A DNA stretch of 17,779 bases from G020350405 sp964513655 (GTDB taxonomy: Bacteria > Planctomycetota > Phycisphaerae > Sedimentisphaerales > Anaerobacaceae): positions 1-17,779 of the forward strand of contig CAZENQ010000060.1 in the NCBI GenBank assembly GCA_964513655.1. The letters run 5' to 3'. The position numbers and the translations under genes were made by a program. The notes beneath the pieces were generated by a model. The model did no database searches and had not been told where the DNA came from. It saw only the letters and a list, made by a program, of their open reading frames with translations. Shown here in pieces: positions 7,509-14,717 of this stretch (the stretch's first letter is position 1; each line of letters begins with the position of its first letter).

Positions 7509-8090
7509 TTATCTTTGCACAGCTAACTTCAAGCCAGCCAATAATTCTTCACCGGTCCTGCTTTCAATCGCGCTTTGGCCAAACAATTGGTGTCTTTCCA
7601 GGATTTGTGGCTGGTGGTCATAATATCTCTGTACGGCTTCGATGCCGCCTTCGGCGGCACCGGCGGTTTTATACCGGCCGTCTAAGAGCCATGAGCTTAT
7701 CTCGTCATCGTACTCAGCAGGGTAAATTAGAGCCACGACAGATTTATCATCGCCGTATTTAGCCAGGTGCACCTTGGATCGGCAGGGCGGGGCAGTTCTG
7801 ACAGCCAGGTCAACGAGCCTTTTGAAATCACGCTCTGCGGTTTCAAAGTTGGTCGAGTAGAAGAACATCCCCGCTTCGAGCTGGAAAATCTCCGACCTGA
7901 TGCCCTTTAATTCGAGTCTGCCGTTAGGGTAGGCCTTGTGTATCTTATAGACCTTGCAACTCTTGTATTTCTCGCTTTCCAGAAGCTCAGCGACCTCTTC
8001 GGCGGTAAAACCGACTCCCGTGTTTTCGCCAAAGTCGAAGACATACAAGCCAGCGTATTTTTCAGGTTTTCGAAGTTTGGGTAATTCCAT
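7509..8090 (-). CDS. Hypothetical protein between tyrS and nrdJ (193 aa)
   Basis: I cannot assign this soluble protein to a named family. It begins with a Lys/Pro-rich stretch, then YVFDFGENTGVGFTAEEVAE, a helix-strand pattern, and a central GMFFYSTNFETAERDFKRL segment. The C-terminal half has LIYPAEYDDEISSWLL and a long helix ending in LLAGLKLAVQR. It has no signal peptide and no transmembrane segment, and the three cysteines form no metal motif. Start ATG 8090 lies 4 bp from the tyrS stop, so translational coupling is likely. The next gene begins 11 bp after its stop. Tight packing and protein-like codon use make it a real gene; its place beside tyrS and nrdJ does not by itself reveal the function. 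Confidence 0.8.
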   Translation of the reverse strand: MELPKLRKPEKYAGLYVFDFGENTGVGFTAEEVAELLESEKYKSCKVYKIHKAYPNGRLELKGIRSEIFQLEAGMFFYSTNFETAERDFKRLVDLAVRTAPPCRSKVHLAKYGDDKSVVALIYPAEYDDEISSWLLDGRYKTAGAAEGGIEAVQRYYDHQPQILERHQLFGQSAIESRTGEELLAGLKLAVQR

Positions 8091-8094
8091 AGTG

Positions 8095-9303
8095 TTATAT
8101 TACTGCCAGCGTGGCGAACTTTCGTTTGCCTACCTGAATAACCATTCCATTTCTTGGAGTAATTTCAATGTTCGGGTCGCTGATTTTGTTTCCGTCGACG
8201 CTTACGGCAGCCTGCAGTACCATTCGTTTCGCTTCTCCGCCGGTCTCGACCAGTTTGCAGGAGAGCAGCAGTTGTTTGGCGGAGATTGGTTTATTGGCTA
8301 TCTTGAATTCGGGTATTTCATCCGGGAGCTGTTTTTGTGCAAATACCTTTTCGAACTGCGCGGCGGCCAATTGAGCGGTTGCTTCGTTGTAGAACTGCCT
8401 TACGATTGTTTTGCCCAAGAGAACCTTTGCATCTTTGGGGTGTGTCTTGTCGGGATTGGTGAGTTCAGCTATTTTCTTGCATGGAAGGTCAGTCAGAAGT
8501 GTAAAGTAGTTTTCCATCATCTCATCGGAGATGCTCATAACCTTGCCGAACATGTCATTTGGCTCGTCGGTCACGCCGATGTAGTTGCCTTTGGATTTAC
8601 TCATTTTTTCCTGGCCGTCCAGGCCGACAAGGATTGGCATAGTGATTACGACCTGGGGCGGCTGGCCATTTACCCGCTGGATGTCCCTGCCGACGAGGTT
8701 GTTGAAAGTCTGGTCGGTGCCACCCAATTCGACATCGCTTTTGACAATGACCGAGTCATAGCCCTGCATAAGCGGGTACAGGAATTCGTGGATGCCGATG
8801 GGGTCGCCTTTTTTGTGCCGAAGTTCGAAGATATCTCTCTCTAACATTCGGGCGACTGTCATATTGCTTGTCAGCTTAATAATGTCGGCCAATCTGAGGT
8901 CTGAGAGCCATTCGCTGTTATAGCGAACTTCGAGCTTGTTTTCAGAGGTGTCTAATATTTTGCCTGCCTGTTCGAAGTAGGTCTTGGCGTTTTGTTCTAT
9001 TTGTTCGCCCGAGAGCATCGGCCGGGTTTTGTCCTGTCCGCTCGGGTCGCCGATACGGGCGGTATAGTCGCCTATGATAAGGACGGCTTTATGACCGAGG
9101 TCCTGGAATTGCCGCATCTTTCGCAGTACGACCGTATGGCCGAGATGTATATCGGGGCTGGTCGGATCGAGGCCGAGTTTTATGCGAAGCTGCCTGCCTG
9201 TTTTGGCTGACCCAGCCAGCTTTTGTGACAGTTCCTCTTCGCTTAGAATCTCAATCGTACCGCGTTTTAAAAGTTGAGTCTGTTCTTTGATTTTTTCTGT
9301 CAT
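8095..9303 (-). CDS. tyrS: Tyrosyl-tRNA synthetase
   Basis: This class I aminoacyl-tRNA synthetase charges tRNA-Tyr in the cytoplasm. In its 402 residues the Rossmann-fold catalytic domain has the HIGH-type motif HLGH at 53-56 within GLDPTSPDIHLGHTVVLRKM, and the KMSKS motif at 233-237 in QEKMSKSKGN. VELGGTDQTFNNLVGRD around 191-207 is typical of the bacterial tyrosine-binding site. The C-terminal 60 residues (from about 340) form an S4-like RNA-binding domain. The motif spacing and length resemble the longer bacterial TyrRS subgroup (TyrZ-like). ATG 9303 is preceded by an AGAGAAAA stretch, a modest ribosome binding site. It is the first gene of a four-gene operon ending in nrdJ, with a clear promoter 40 bp upstream. 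I see no T-box leader in the short 5' UTR. Confidence 0.97.
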   Translation of the reverse strand: MTEKIKEQTQLLKRGTIEILSEEELSQKLAGSAKTGRQLRIKLGLDPTSPDIHLGHTVVLRKMRQFQDLGHKAVLIIGDYTARIGDPSGQDKTRPMLSGEQIEQNAKTYFEQAGKILDTSENKLEVRYNSEWLSDLRLADIIKLTSNMTVARMLERDIFELRHKKGDPIGIHEFLYPLMQGYDSVIVKSDVELGGTDQTFNNLVGRDIQRVNGQPPQVVITMPILVGLDGQEKMSKSKGNYIGVTDEPNDMFGKVMSISDEMMENYFTLLTDLPCKKIAELTNPDKTHPKDAKVLLGKTIVRQFYNEATAQLAAAQFEKVFAQKQLPDEIPEFKIANKPISAKQLLLSCKLVETGGEAKRMVLQAAVSVDGNKISDPNIEITPRNGMVIQVGKRKFATLAVI

Positions 9304-9342
9304 ATACTTTTCTCTGCAAATTTACGATTTCCAGGGAGGTAA

Positions 9343-9371
9343 ATTATAATGTCTGAGCGGGAAATAAGCAA
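9343..9371 (-). promoter_or_regulatory. Sigma-70 promoter of the tyrS-nrdJ operon
   Basis: On the - strand TTGCTT (9371-9366) is followed after exactly 17 bp by a perfect TATAAT (9348-9343). Transcription would start near 9336, giving a leader of about 33 nt before tyrS. That is too short for a T-box or another tRNA-sensing riboswitch, which argues for constitutive expression. Confidence 0.75.
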
Positions 9372-9411
9372 GAATCACCGATAAATTACCGAACCGACCT
9401 GAAGTGCTGCA

Positions 9412-9936
9412 TTAATTTGTTTCTTGGCGGGCTTTTTCGGCCTTGTCTTGTTTTTTTTGTGAGACCACGATAATCACATACAGAATGACAGCTGCGACCA
9501 AGGACGCTAAACATATGTTCTTAAGCTGTCCCTGGCTTACCAGATGCCACAATGGTCTTGCCTTGCTTGGCCAGAGCAGCGGAACGTCCCAATGGTAAAT
9601 AGCGTCTATTACAACGTGCAGCCAGACGCCAAGAACGCCGGCGAAGACCATCTTGCGGAAATTGGTCTGGTAAGGTATGTGGATTATTTGCATTATCTTT
9701 TTAAACAAGTGTCGCAGAGGATACGCGGCAATGGCCCAGATAATGCCGGTTGCCGCCCCGAGCAGCAGTGTGTGAGCATATCTATGAATCGGCTGGCCAA
9801 GTTCAAGCAGGTTTATGACCAAAACCTCCACATCGACTATGACATTGGCCAGCACGAACACGGGGATATCGATATACTTTCGCAGCACCAGCCCAATAAA
9901 TCCACTTGGTCCAAAATGATACGGCGTAAACGGCAT
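9412..9936 (-). CDS. YdjM-like membrane-bound metal-dependent hydrolase
   Basis: This 174-residue integral membrane protein starts MPFTPYHFGP and has about four hydrophobic segments (roughly 25-45, 54-73, 96-112 and 137-156). Conserved polar residues fit the PF04307 (YdjM/DUF457) family: His7, the VDVEV acidic pair near 35-37 in place of PDxD, HRYAHTLL with His51 and His55, and HVVIDAIYHWDVPLLWP with His107 and Asp111. Members are called inner-membrane metal-dependent hydrolases; their substrates are largely unknown. The Lys/Gln-rich tail should be cytoplasmic. It follows the 169-residue gene by 15 bp and is probably the last gene of the hldD operon. The family call rests on motif recall, not on a search. 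Confidence 0.72.
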   Translation of the reverse strand: MPFTPYHFGPSGFIGLVLRKYIDIPVFVLANVIVDVEVLVINLLELGQPIHRYAHTLLLGAATGIIWAIAAYPLRHLFKKIMQIIHIPYQTNFRKMVFAGVLGVWLHVVIDAIYHWDVPLLWPSKARPLWHLVSQGQLKNICLASLVAAVILYVIIVVSQKKQDKAEKARQETN

Positions 9937-9951
9937 ACACTGCTCATAATA

Positions 9952-10461
9952 TTACTGTAGCGAGGGTGGGTTCTTTTCGCAGGTTGTTTCTAACTCTTGC
10001 TTGCGCGGGATAAGTCCCTCGAACATTTTTTTGTACAGTCGCCTGCCCAAAGGCAAACTAATAAGAGCAGATGCGAAGAAGCTAACTGCCAGGACAAAAC
10101 AACCACCACAGAGCCAGTATGACCCTGCCGCCGCATTTATATAGTCTTTAACATCATCAGGTTTCAAAGGCATAGATTCTTCGCCTGCTTTGAAAACGAA
10201 TATTATTTCAGCCACTTCATTTGGTATTACTGAGGTGAGCCCTTTGCTGCCAAGTCGAAAGGCCCGAAGACTCAAATCGGCGCAGATTAACCCGACGATT
10301 AGAAAGAACGCTACACAGAATTTCCTAATTCGCTGACCCTTAACGTATTTGACTACAACTTCCCATTGCCTGTCGGTCAATTGTTCTCGTGAGGAACCGA
10401 GTGAAGTGAGGTATTTCTCACCGGCCGCGAGGACTTTTTCAGAAATTTTCTTTCTGGCCAT
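9952..10461 (-). CDS. Hypothetical two-helix membrane protein (169 aa)
   Basis: No family is recognised. The N-terminal 45 residues are charged and predicted helical (KYLTSLGSSREQLTDRQWEV). They are followed by a transmembrane segment at about 48-66 (FCVAFFLIVGLICADLSL). A loop of about 48 residues probably faces the periplasm. A second transmembrane segment lies at 115-138 (YWLCGGCFVLAVSFFASALI), and the C-terminal tail is basic and ends in a short hydrophilic stretch. The start ATG 10461 has a good GGAG ribosome binding site about nine bases upstream. It lies 88 bp after hldD and 15 bp before the YdjM-like gene, all on the - strand, so an envelope-related role is plausible but unproven. Confidence 0.72.
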   Translation of the reverse strand: MARKKISEKVLAAGEKYLTSLGSSREQLTDRQWEVVVKYVKGQRIRKFCVAFFLIVGLICADLSLRAFRLGSKGLTSVIPNEVAEIIFVFKAGEESMPLKPDDVKDYINAAAGSYWLCGGCFVLAVSFFASALISLPLGRRLYKKMFEGLIPRKQELETTCEKNPPSLQ

Positions 10462-10549
10462 TTTTGTGCTCTCCTATTTAGTATTCGCCGTTGGCCACAG
10501 AGCCTTGGAAGCAGTCTTTAGCGTATCTTTGCGGGAAGTCGTTTGGTTA

Positions 10550-11557
10550 TCACAGTCGGCTTGGCGGGGGCTGGCTGTCCGGGCCCGGGTGGATTACCGG
10601 CGTTGCCTGCAGGTAATTTTGGACATAGTCCACGATGGCATCTTCCAGGGACATAGGCTGTTTATCGTAACCGGCCTGGCGCAGCTTGGTAATATCGGCC
10701 TCAGTAAAATACTGGTACTGATTGCGGATTGAATCGGGCATATCGATATATTCAATTTTCGGCAGTTTGCCCATTGCCCCGCAAGCGACTTTTACCAGGT
10801 CGTTCCAGGTGCGTGCCTTTCCTGTGCCGATGTTGAACAGCCCACTCAGATTTGGTTTGTCCAGAAAGAACAGGGTCATATCGACTGCATCCTTGACATA
10901 AAGAAAATCACGCATTTGCTCGCCGTCGGCGTATTCGCTCTTGTATGATTTGAATAATCGGACCTTGCCTCTTGCGTTTATCTGCTCAAAGGCCTTCAAG
11001 ACAAAGCTTCGCATCTCGCCCTTGTGATATTCATTGGGCCCGAAGACATTGAAGTATTTCAGTCCTATGATTTTGCTCAATAGGCCGGTCCTGCGTGCCC
11101 AGAGGTCAAAGAGGTGCTTGGAGTAGCCATACATATTTAATGGTATTAAGTTTTCAATTTTTTCCTCATCGTCGCTGAGGCCGGCCGAACCGTCGCCGTA
11201 GGTAGCCGCACTGGAGGCGTAGATGAAGCGAATGCCAGCATCGGTCGCCCATTGGGCGAGCAGTTTGGTGTATTCGTAGTTGTTCTTTATAAGGTACGAG
11301 GCATTGGTTTCGGTCGTGTCCGTGCAGGCACCCATATGGAAAACGGCCTCGGTAGGGGGGGCAATTTTCTTTTCGGCCACCATTTCCAGGAAGTCACCTT
11401 TTTCGACATAATCGGCGAAGGACAAGTTGCGGAGGTTCTTCCATCTTTCGTCGGTGCCAAGCTCGTCGACAACGAGAATGTCGGTAATCCCCCGTTTGTT
11501 TAGCGCCGCAATCAGTGCGGAGCCTATAAAGCCCGCTCCGCCAGTGACGATTATCAT
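10550..11557 (-). CDS. hldD: ADP-L-glycero-D-manno-heptose-6-epimerase
   Basis: HldD (RfaD) converts ADP-D-glycero-D-manno-heptose to the L,D form, the last step in making the activated heptose for the LPS inner core or other surface glycans. The product is a 335-residue extended short-chain dehydrogenase. It has the NAD(P)-binding GGAGFIGS at 6-13, SSAATYG at 115-121 with the catalytic Ser/Thr region, and YGYSK with Tyr143 and Lys147. The DELGTDERWKNLRNL segment after strand 2 is diagnostic of HldD rather than GalE-type epimerases. The C-terminal Pro-rich tail (ATPVIHPGPDSQPPPSRL) is an extension beyond the usual end. ATG 11557 has AGGAG at good spacing. A TTGACA-containing promoter lies upstream, and a terminator upstream of that insulates it from the next transcript. 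Confidence 0.93.
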   Translation of the reverse strand: MIIVTGGAGFIGSALIAALNKRGITDILVVDELGTDERWKNLRNLSFADYVEKGDFLEMVAEKKIAPPTEAVFHMGACTDTTETNASYLIKNNYEYTKLLAQWATDAGIRFIYASSAATYGDGSAGLSDDEEKIENLIPLNMYGYSKHLFDLWARRTGLLSKIIGLKYFNVFGPNEYHKGEMRSFVLKAFEQINARGKVRLFKSYKSEYADGEQMRDFLYVKDAVDMTLFFLDKPNLSGLFNIGTGKARTWNDLVKVACGAMGKLPKIEYIDMPDSIRNQYQYFTEADITKLRQAGYDKQPMSLEDAIVDYVQNYLQATPVIHPGPDSQPPPSRL

Positions 11558-11586
11558 TTACGAATCTCCTAATCAGCCGGTTAATT

Positions 11587-11621
11587 TTTATAAGCTTAAT
11601 TTGCCGTCCTGAATGTGTCAA
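11587..11621 (-). promoter_or_regulatory. Possible hldD promoter
   Basis: A perfect TTGACA on the - strand (11621-11616) is followed after 17 bp by TAAGCT (11598-11593), which keeps only the key T, A and T of the -10 consensus. A better TATAAA (11592-11587) overlaps but is at 23-bp spacing. The element sits between the upstream terminator and hldD, where a promoter is expected. The -35 is convincing; the -10 is uncertain. Confidence 0.45.
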
Positions 11622-11646
11622 ATATTTAATTGGATTGAGCGCGCAT

Positions 11647-11675
11647 AAAAAAACCGCCTGCTTTCGGGCGGTTTT
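11647..11675 (-). terminator. Rho-independent terminator
   Basis: The arms AAAACCGCC (11650-11658) and GGCGGTTTT (11667-11675) form a 9-bp stem with an 8-nt loop. On the - strand the stem is followed directly by seven T residues (complement of 11647-11653), the classic intrinsic terminator. It would stop transcripts from the 31-codon gene and any read-through from the aldo/keto reductase operon, and it insulates hldD. On the + strand only four T follow, and no + gene precedes it. Confidence 0.9.
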
Positions 11676-11703
11676 AAAAAGGTTAAAAAATGTAAATTGA
11701 TTC

Positions 11704-11799
11704 TTAGCACAGCGCAATATAGCTTGCAATGGCGAGAATCAAAATCCTCCTCTTTGTAATCGTAAACGGAAGCCAGAAATCGTAGTATAACTTCTTCAT
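11704..11799 (-). CDS. Putative 31-residue membrane peptide
   Basis: On the - strand ATG at 11799 opens a 31-codon frame ending in TAA at 11706-11704. An AAAAGGG ribosome binding site lies two to three bases further upstream than usual but within range (about 3-5 nt spacing to the ATG). The peptide begins MKKLYYDFWLPF, has a KRR stop-transfer-like triplet at 16-18, and ends in the hydrophobic run ILILAIASYIALC. This could make a small single-span membrane or toxin-like peptide. It sits between a near-consensus promoter (11846-11875) and a strong terminator (11647-11675), with about 40 nt of leader and 30 nt of 3' UTR, so the transcript unit is well defined. Whether it acts as an mRNA or as a small regulatory RNA with an incidental ORF cannot be told from sequence. 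I do not recognise any homologue. Confidence 0.45.
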   Translation of the reverse strand: MKKLYYDFWLPFTITKRRILILAIASYIALC

Positions 11800-11845
11800 T
11801 GCCCTTTTCTAAATCACCCCCAATAATCCTTCTTATTATGTAATC

Positions 11846-11875
11846 ATTATAACCTAAAGCAGTGCCTCAAGTCAA
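11846..11875 (-). promoter_or_regulatory. Strong sigma-70 promoter for the small transcript
   Basis: On the - strand TTGACT (11875-11870), one mismatch from consensus, is followed after 18 bp by a perfect TATAAT (11851-11846). Transcription should start near 11839 and run about 190 nt to the terminator at 11647-11675. Nothing on the - strand before hldD other than the 31-codon frame lies in that interval. Confidence 0.78.
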
Positions 11876-11878
11876 GTA

Positions 11879-11909
11879 TAACTACTTGTGCGTGAGCGTA
11901 ACTACTTGT
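11879..11909 (-). promoter_or_regulatory. Paired 11-bp direct repeats upstream of the promoter
   Basis: The sequence taactacttgt (+ strand) occurs at 11879-11889 and identically at 11899-11909, a period of 20 bp or about two helical turns. On the - strand the nearer copy ends three bases upstream of the -35 hexamer. The copies would be centred near -45 and -65 relative to the predicted start. This is the geometry of tandem activator sites such as those of response regulators. An additional 6-bp inverted pair (cgtaac 11897-11902, gttacg 11920-11925) overlaps the outer copy. Confidence 0.6.
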
Positions 11910-12068
11910 AGGCAAAGAGGTTACGGTGTAAGGAGCCACCATTTTTTTAGCCACCCCGGTTGCCGGGAGTTTGCAGACATACCACAATACGGCAGTACAG
12001 CAGGCAGGCGCCGCCTCTCAGAAGGGATGACCCAAAAAGGGCTCGGACTCTGTGTTTTCGACCGTGGT
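11910..12068. other. Intergenic stretch downstream of the aldo/keto reductase array
   Basis: No gene is seen here. Downstream of the last aldo/keto reductase stop (- strand) there is a short GC-rich hairpin, CCCGG-CAA-CCGGG, near 11957-11971. There is also a near-palindrome around 12003-12017 (aggcaggcgccgcct). Neither is followed by a proper T-tract, so the operon probably relies on the terminator at 11647-11675 or on Rho. Confidence 0.4.
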
Positions 12069-13328
12069 TTAGGCCAACTTTTTGACTGCTTCGGCGATAA
12101 GTCTGGCTATTGGCAGATGCTGCGGGCAGCGAACTTCCGCGGCTCTGTAATCAGTGCTGAGCAGCTTGTTTCGTACATTTGCGGGAATTTGGGCGAAAAG
12201 TTCCTGTGCCCCTTCCTGGTCGTCATAGCCGTTGTAATACATCAAATAACGCATAATGTCGCTGATATAGGGTACACTTGGCAGTGCGGAGTTGCATATA
12301 TAGGCGCAGCCGGTGCAATAACCGCTGCAGGTCGCCTGGGCGTATTGGTTTAAAGCCGCCATGTCCGCCCGTGAGAGTTCTGCCTTATCAATCGCTGCCG
12401 CGGCATTCGAAGTCAAATGGGCGACGTTATTCACTCCCACGCATGCTGAGCTTATCCTTTCGTCTGCCAGCACAGCCTTTATGTTAGCCTGAATCGCGGT
12501 AAAACCGCGCTGCAGAAATCGGCCAACTATTTTCTTGTCCTCTTCGGTTTCGACTTTATGGTCCGTACGAATTCCAAGGGTCTTCATGGCGATGACAGCG
12601 ACGCCCGCCTTATGGCATGCGTCAATGCCGGCCTGGATTTTATCATCCTGCATCAGTCGAAAATTGTAGCTTGCCATTACTGCGTCAATCCAGCCGAGCT
12701 TTGCCGCGGCGGAAAGGTTTTGGCCCATGTTCTTGTGAGTGCTGAAACCAAAAAACCGGACCAAGCCGCGTTTCTTTGTCTTGGCCACCCACTGTTTCAA
12801 TTCATCTGTCAACTGTGCGGGGTCGGACAGTCCGTGGACGCCATAGTACATATCAATGTAGCTGGTATTCATTCTTTTCAGGGAAGTCTCGAGCCGCTTT
12901 TGGACCTCCGCCACCACAGCTTCTGGAGTACGTGCTTTCCATGCGCCTGAGGCCTTGCTGACAATAAATAATTTCTTTCGAGCATCCGGGTTCTTAGAGA
13001 GATATTTACCTATGCTAAGCTCACTTTCTCCGCCTACATAGGAATTAGCAGTGTCCCAGTAATTAATCCCCCATTTAAGAGCGCTTCTTAAAATAATTTG
13101 GTTATCGAGACGATTTGTTCCAAGAGACAGGCACGGGACGTCAACACCGGTTTTGCCCAATTTTCGCCTCGGCACCTGCGGAAATTGGGGCTCTTGGTTT
13201 TTTGCCGGTGCATTTGGCTCATTTGGGTTGCCCTTTACTTTGCCCGAGGCTAAGACCGAACCCAGCCCGGCAGCGCCGACACTTTTTAAAAAAATCCTTC
13301 TGTTGATGTTATTATAGTTATTATTCAC
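12069..13328 (-). CDS. Tat-exported aldo/keto reductase with cysteine motif, paralogue 1
   Basis: This is a 419-residue aldo/keto reductase (AKR) fold enzyme expected to use a nicotinamide cofactor on an aldehyde, ketone or sugar. The N-terminus has a twin-arginine signal (RRIFLK at 10-15, then GAAGLGSVLA), so export or membrane attachment is predicted. The catalytic tetrad is complete: Asp92 in YWDTANSY, Tyr97, Lys125 and His165. The C-terminal region has C334-x3-C338-x2-C341-x3-C345 and Cys401 in RCPQHLPI. This is a reduced form of the two-cluster ferredoxin tail of many Fe-S AKRs. The cofactor loop reads CVGVNNVAH, keeping the usual Gly. The start is GTG 13328 with GGAG nine bases upstream. 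Compared with paralogues 2 and 3 it has a longer KASGAWKARTPEAVVAEVQ stretch after Lys125. It is the last gene of the array. Substrate is unknown. Confidence 0.88.
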   Translation of the reverse strand: MNNNYNNINRRIFLKSVGAAGLGSVLASGKVKGNPNEPNAPAKNQEPQFPQVPRRKLGKTGVDVPCLSLGTNRLDNQIILRSALKWGINYWDTANSYVGGESELSIGKYLSKNPDARKKLFIVSKASGAWKARTPEAVVAEVQKRLETSLKRMNTSYIDMYYGVHGLSDPAQLTDELKQWVAKTKKRGLVRFFGFSTHKNMGQNLSAAAKLGWIDAVMASYNFRLMQDDKIQAGIDACHKAGVAVIAMKTLGIRTDHKVETEEDKKIVGRFLQRGFTAIQANIKAVLADERISSACVGVNNVAHLTSNAAAAIDKAELSRADMAALNQYAQATCSGYCTGCAYICNSALPSVPYISDIMRYLMYYNGYDDQEGAQELFAQIPANVRNKLLSTDYRAAEVRCPQHLPIARLIAEAVKKLA

Positions 13329-13405
13329 ATCATCAGACTCCGACTCTTGGTGCTTTTAGACCTGTTTGCTAAAACTGTCCGAAACGCCTTCTGTCGAATA
13401 CCCAC

Positions 13406-14629
13406 TCACGCTAACTTGCTGACTGCTTCGGCCATAAGCTTGCCGATTGGCAGATGTTGCGGACAGCGGGCCTCGGCCAGGCTGTAGTCTGCGCTCAGCA
13501 GTTTGTCTCTTGCATCTTGTGGAATTTTAGCGAAGAGCTCTCTTGCATCTTGCCGCTCACCATAGCTGTTGTAGTACATCAGGTATCGCATGACGTTGTT
13601 TATATGAGGCACTTCAGGGGCAGCCGGGCCGCAAATATTACTGCAGCCGGCACAATAACCGCTGCACGTGTCCTTGGCATATTGCTTGAACAGTTCCATG
13701 TCAGCCTGCGTAAGTTTTGTCTTGTCCAGTACGGCCGCAACGTTCTCAAGCAGGTGGGCCAAGTTACCCCTGGACGTGCAAGCCGAGCTGATTCTTTTAT
13801 CTTCCAATACAGCCTTTGTCTTTGCCTGGCCCTCGGTAAAGCCGCGTTTGAGAAAATGTTCGGTTAGTCTCTTGTCCTCTTCTGTTTTTACCTCCTGCGC
13901 CTGTGTCTTCATGGCGACAAGACCGACACCGGCTTTATAGCAGGCCTCGACGGCAGCCTGCATCTTTTCATCCTGCATCACTCGGAAATTGTAGGTCGTC
14001 ATTATTGCATCAACCCATCCGGCTTTGGCTGCGGCCGTCAGGCATTTGGCCATGTTCTCGTGTGTGCTGAACCCAAAGAACCTAATGAGCTTGCGCTTCT
14101 TTGCACTTTCTGCCCAGTTCTTTAATTCATCTGTCAGCTGCGCAGGGTCCTCCAATCCGTGAACACCGTAGTACAAATCAATGTATTTAGTACTCATTCT
14201 TTTCAGAGAGGTCTGCAGGCGACTTTCTATATCTGTTGGTGTTTCTGCACCCGATGCCTTGGAGACGAGGAATAATCTCTTTCGTACCTCCGGGTTCTTC
14301 CCGAGGAATTTACCTATTCCAAGTTCGCTATTTCCCCCTGTGTAGCCATGTGCGGTATCCCAATAGGTTATGCCCCATTCAAGCGCCTTTCGCAGGACGA
14401 TTTGCCTGTCAGCAACGTTGAAAATCATCCCCAGGGCAAGCACCGGCACTTCAACACCCGTTTTACCGAGCTTTCTCTTGGGGACCTGTGGGAATTTGGT
14501 TTCTTCTGTTTTCCCGTCAGCGTTTGGGTCACCTTTTGCATTGGCCGGAGTAAGGACGGAACCCAAACCCGCAGCCCCTACTGTCTTTAGAAAATCTCTT
14601 CTGTCGATTTTATTGTTTTTTTTCTTCAT
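13406..14629 (-). CDS. Tat-exported aldo/keto reductase with cysteine motif, paralogue 2
   Basis: The shortest paralogue, at 407 residues. The Tat motif RRDFLK is followed by VGAAGLGSVLT. The tetrad is Asp91 (YWDTAHGY), Tyr96, Lys124 and His157. The tail cysteines are 322, 326, 329, 333 and 389, at the same spacing as in the other copies. The cofactor loop is CTSRGNLAH, replacing the VG found in paralogues 1 and 3, which may change NADP(H) binding. ATG 14629 is chosen as start because AGGAG lies nine bases upstream; a GTG at 14632 gives one extra residue. The gap to paralogue 1 is 77 bp with no clear terminator, so the two are probably co-transcribed. Confidence 0.88.
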   Translation of the reverse strand: MKKKNNKIDRRDFLKTVGAAGLGSVLTPANAKGDPNADGKTEETKFPQVPKRKLGKTGVEVPVLALGMIFNVADRQIVLRKALEWGITYWDTAHGYTGGNSELGIGKFLGKNPEVRKRLFLVSKASGAETPTDIESRLQTSLKRMSTKYIDLYYGVHGLEDPAQLTDELKNWAESAKKRKLIRFFGFSTHENMAKCLTAAAKAGWVDAIMTTYNFRVMQDEKMQAAVEACYKAGVGLVAMKTQAQEVKTEEDKRLTEHFLKRGFTEGQAKTKAVLEDKRISSACTSRGNLAHLLENVAAVLDKTKLTQADMELFKQYAKDTCSGYCAGCSNICGPAAPEVPHINNVMRYLMYYNSYGERQDARELFAKIPQDARDKLLSADYSLAEARCPQHLPIGKLMAEAVSKLA

Positions 14630-14717
14630 CACATTAAACTCCTAAACAACTAATTTTGAATCCGGGCCCCATTTTGCACACGCCGCAAAATGCAGACCCG
14701 GCAGTTACGTCCTATTA

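Noticed and set aside
7954..8844. A 296-codon + strand frame opposite tyrS
   Set aside because: Its residues mirror the tyrS codons, it spans the tyrS and 193-residue gene boundary, and it has no family features.
9304..9342. T-box or other riboswitch ahead of tyrS
   Set aside because: The predicted leader is only about 33 nt, too short for a T-box, and no specifier or antiterminator stem is visible.
11647..11839. The small transcript as 6S RNA, tmRNA or SRP RNA
   Set aside because: The ends do not pair into a long 6S-like stem, and no tmRNA tag frame or SRP tetraloop helix was seen.
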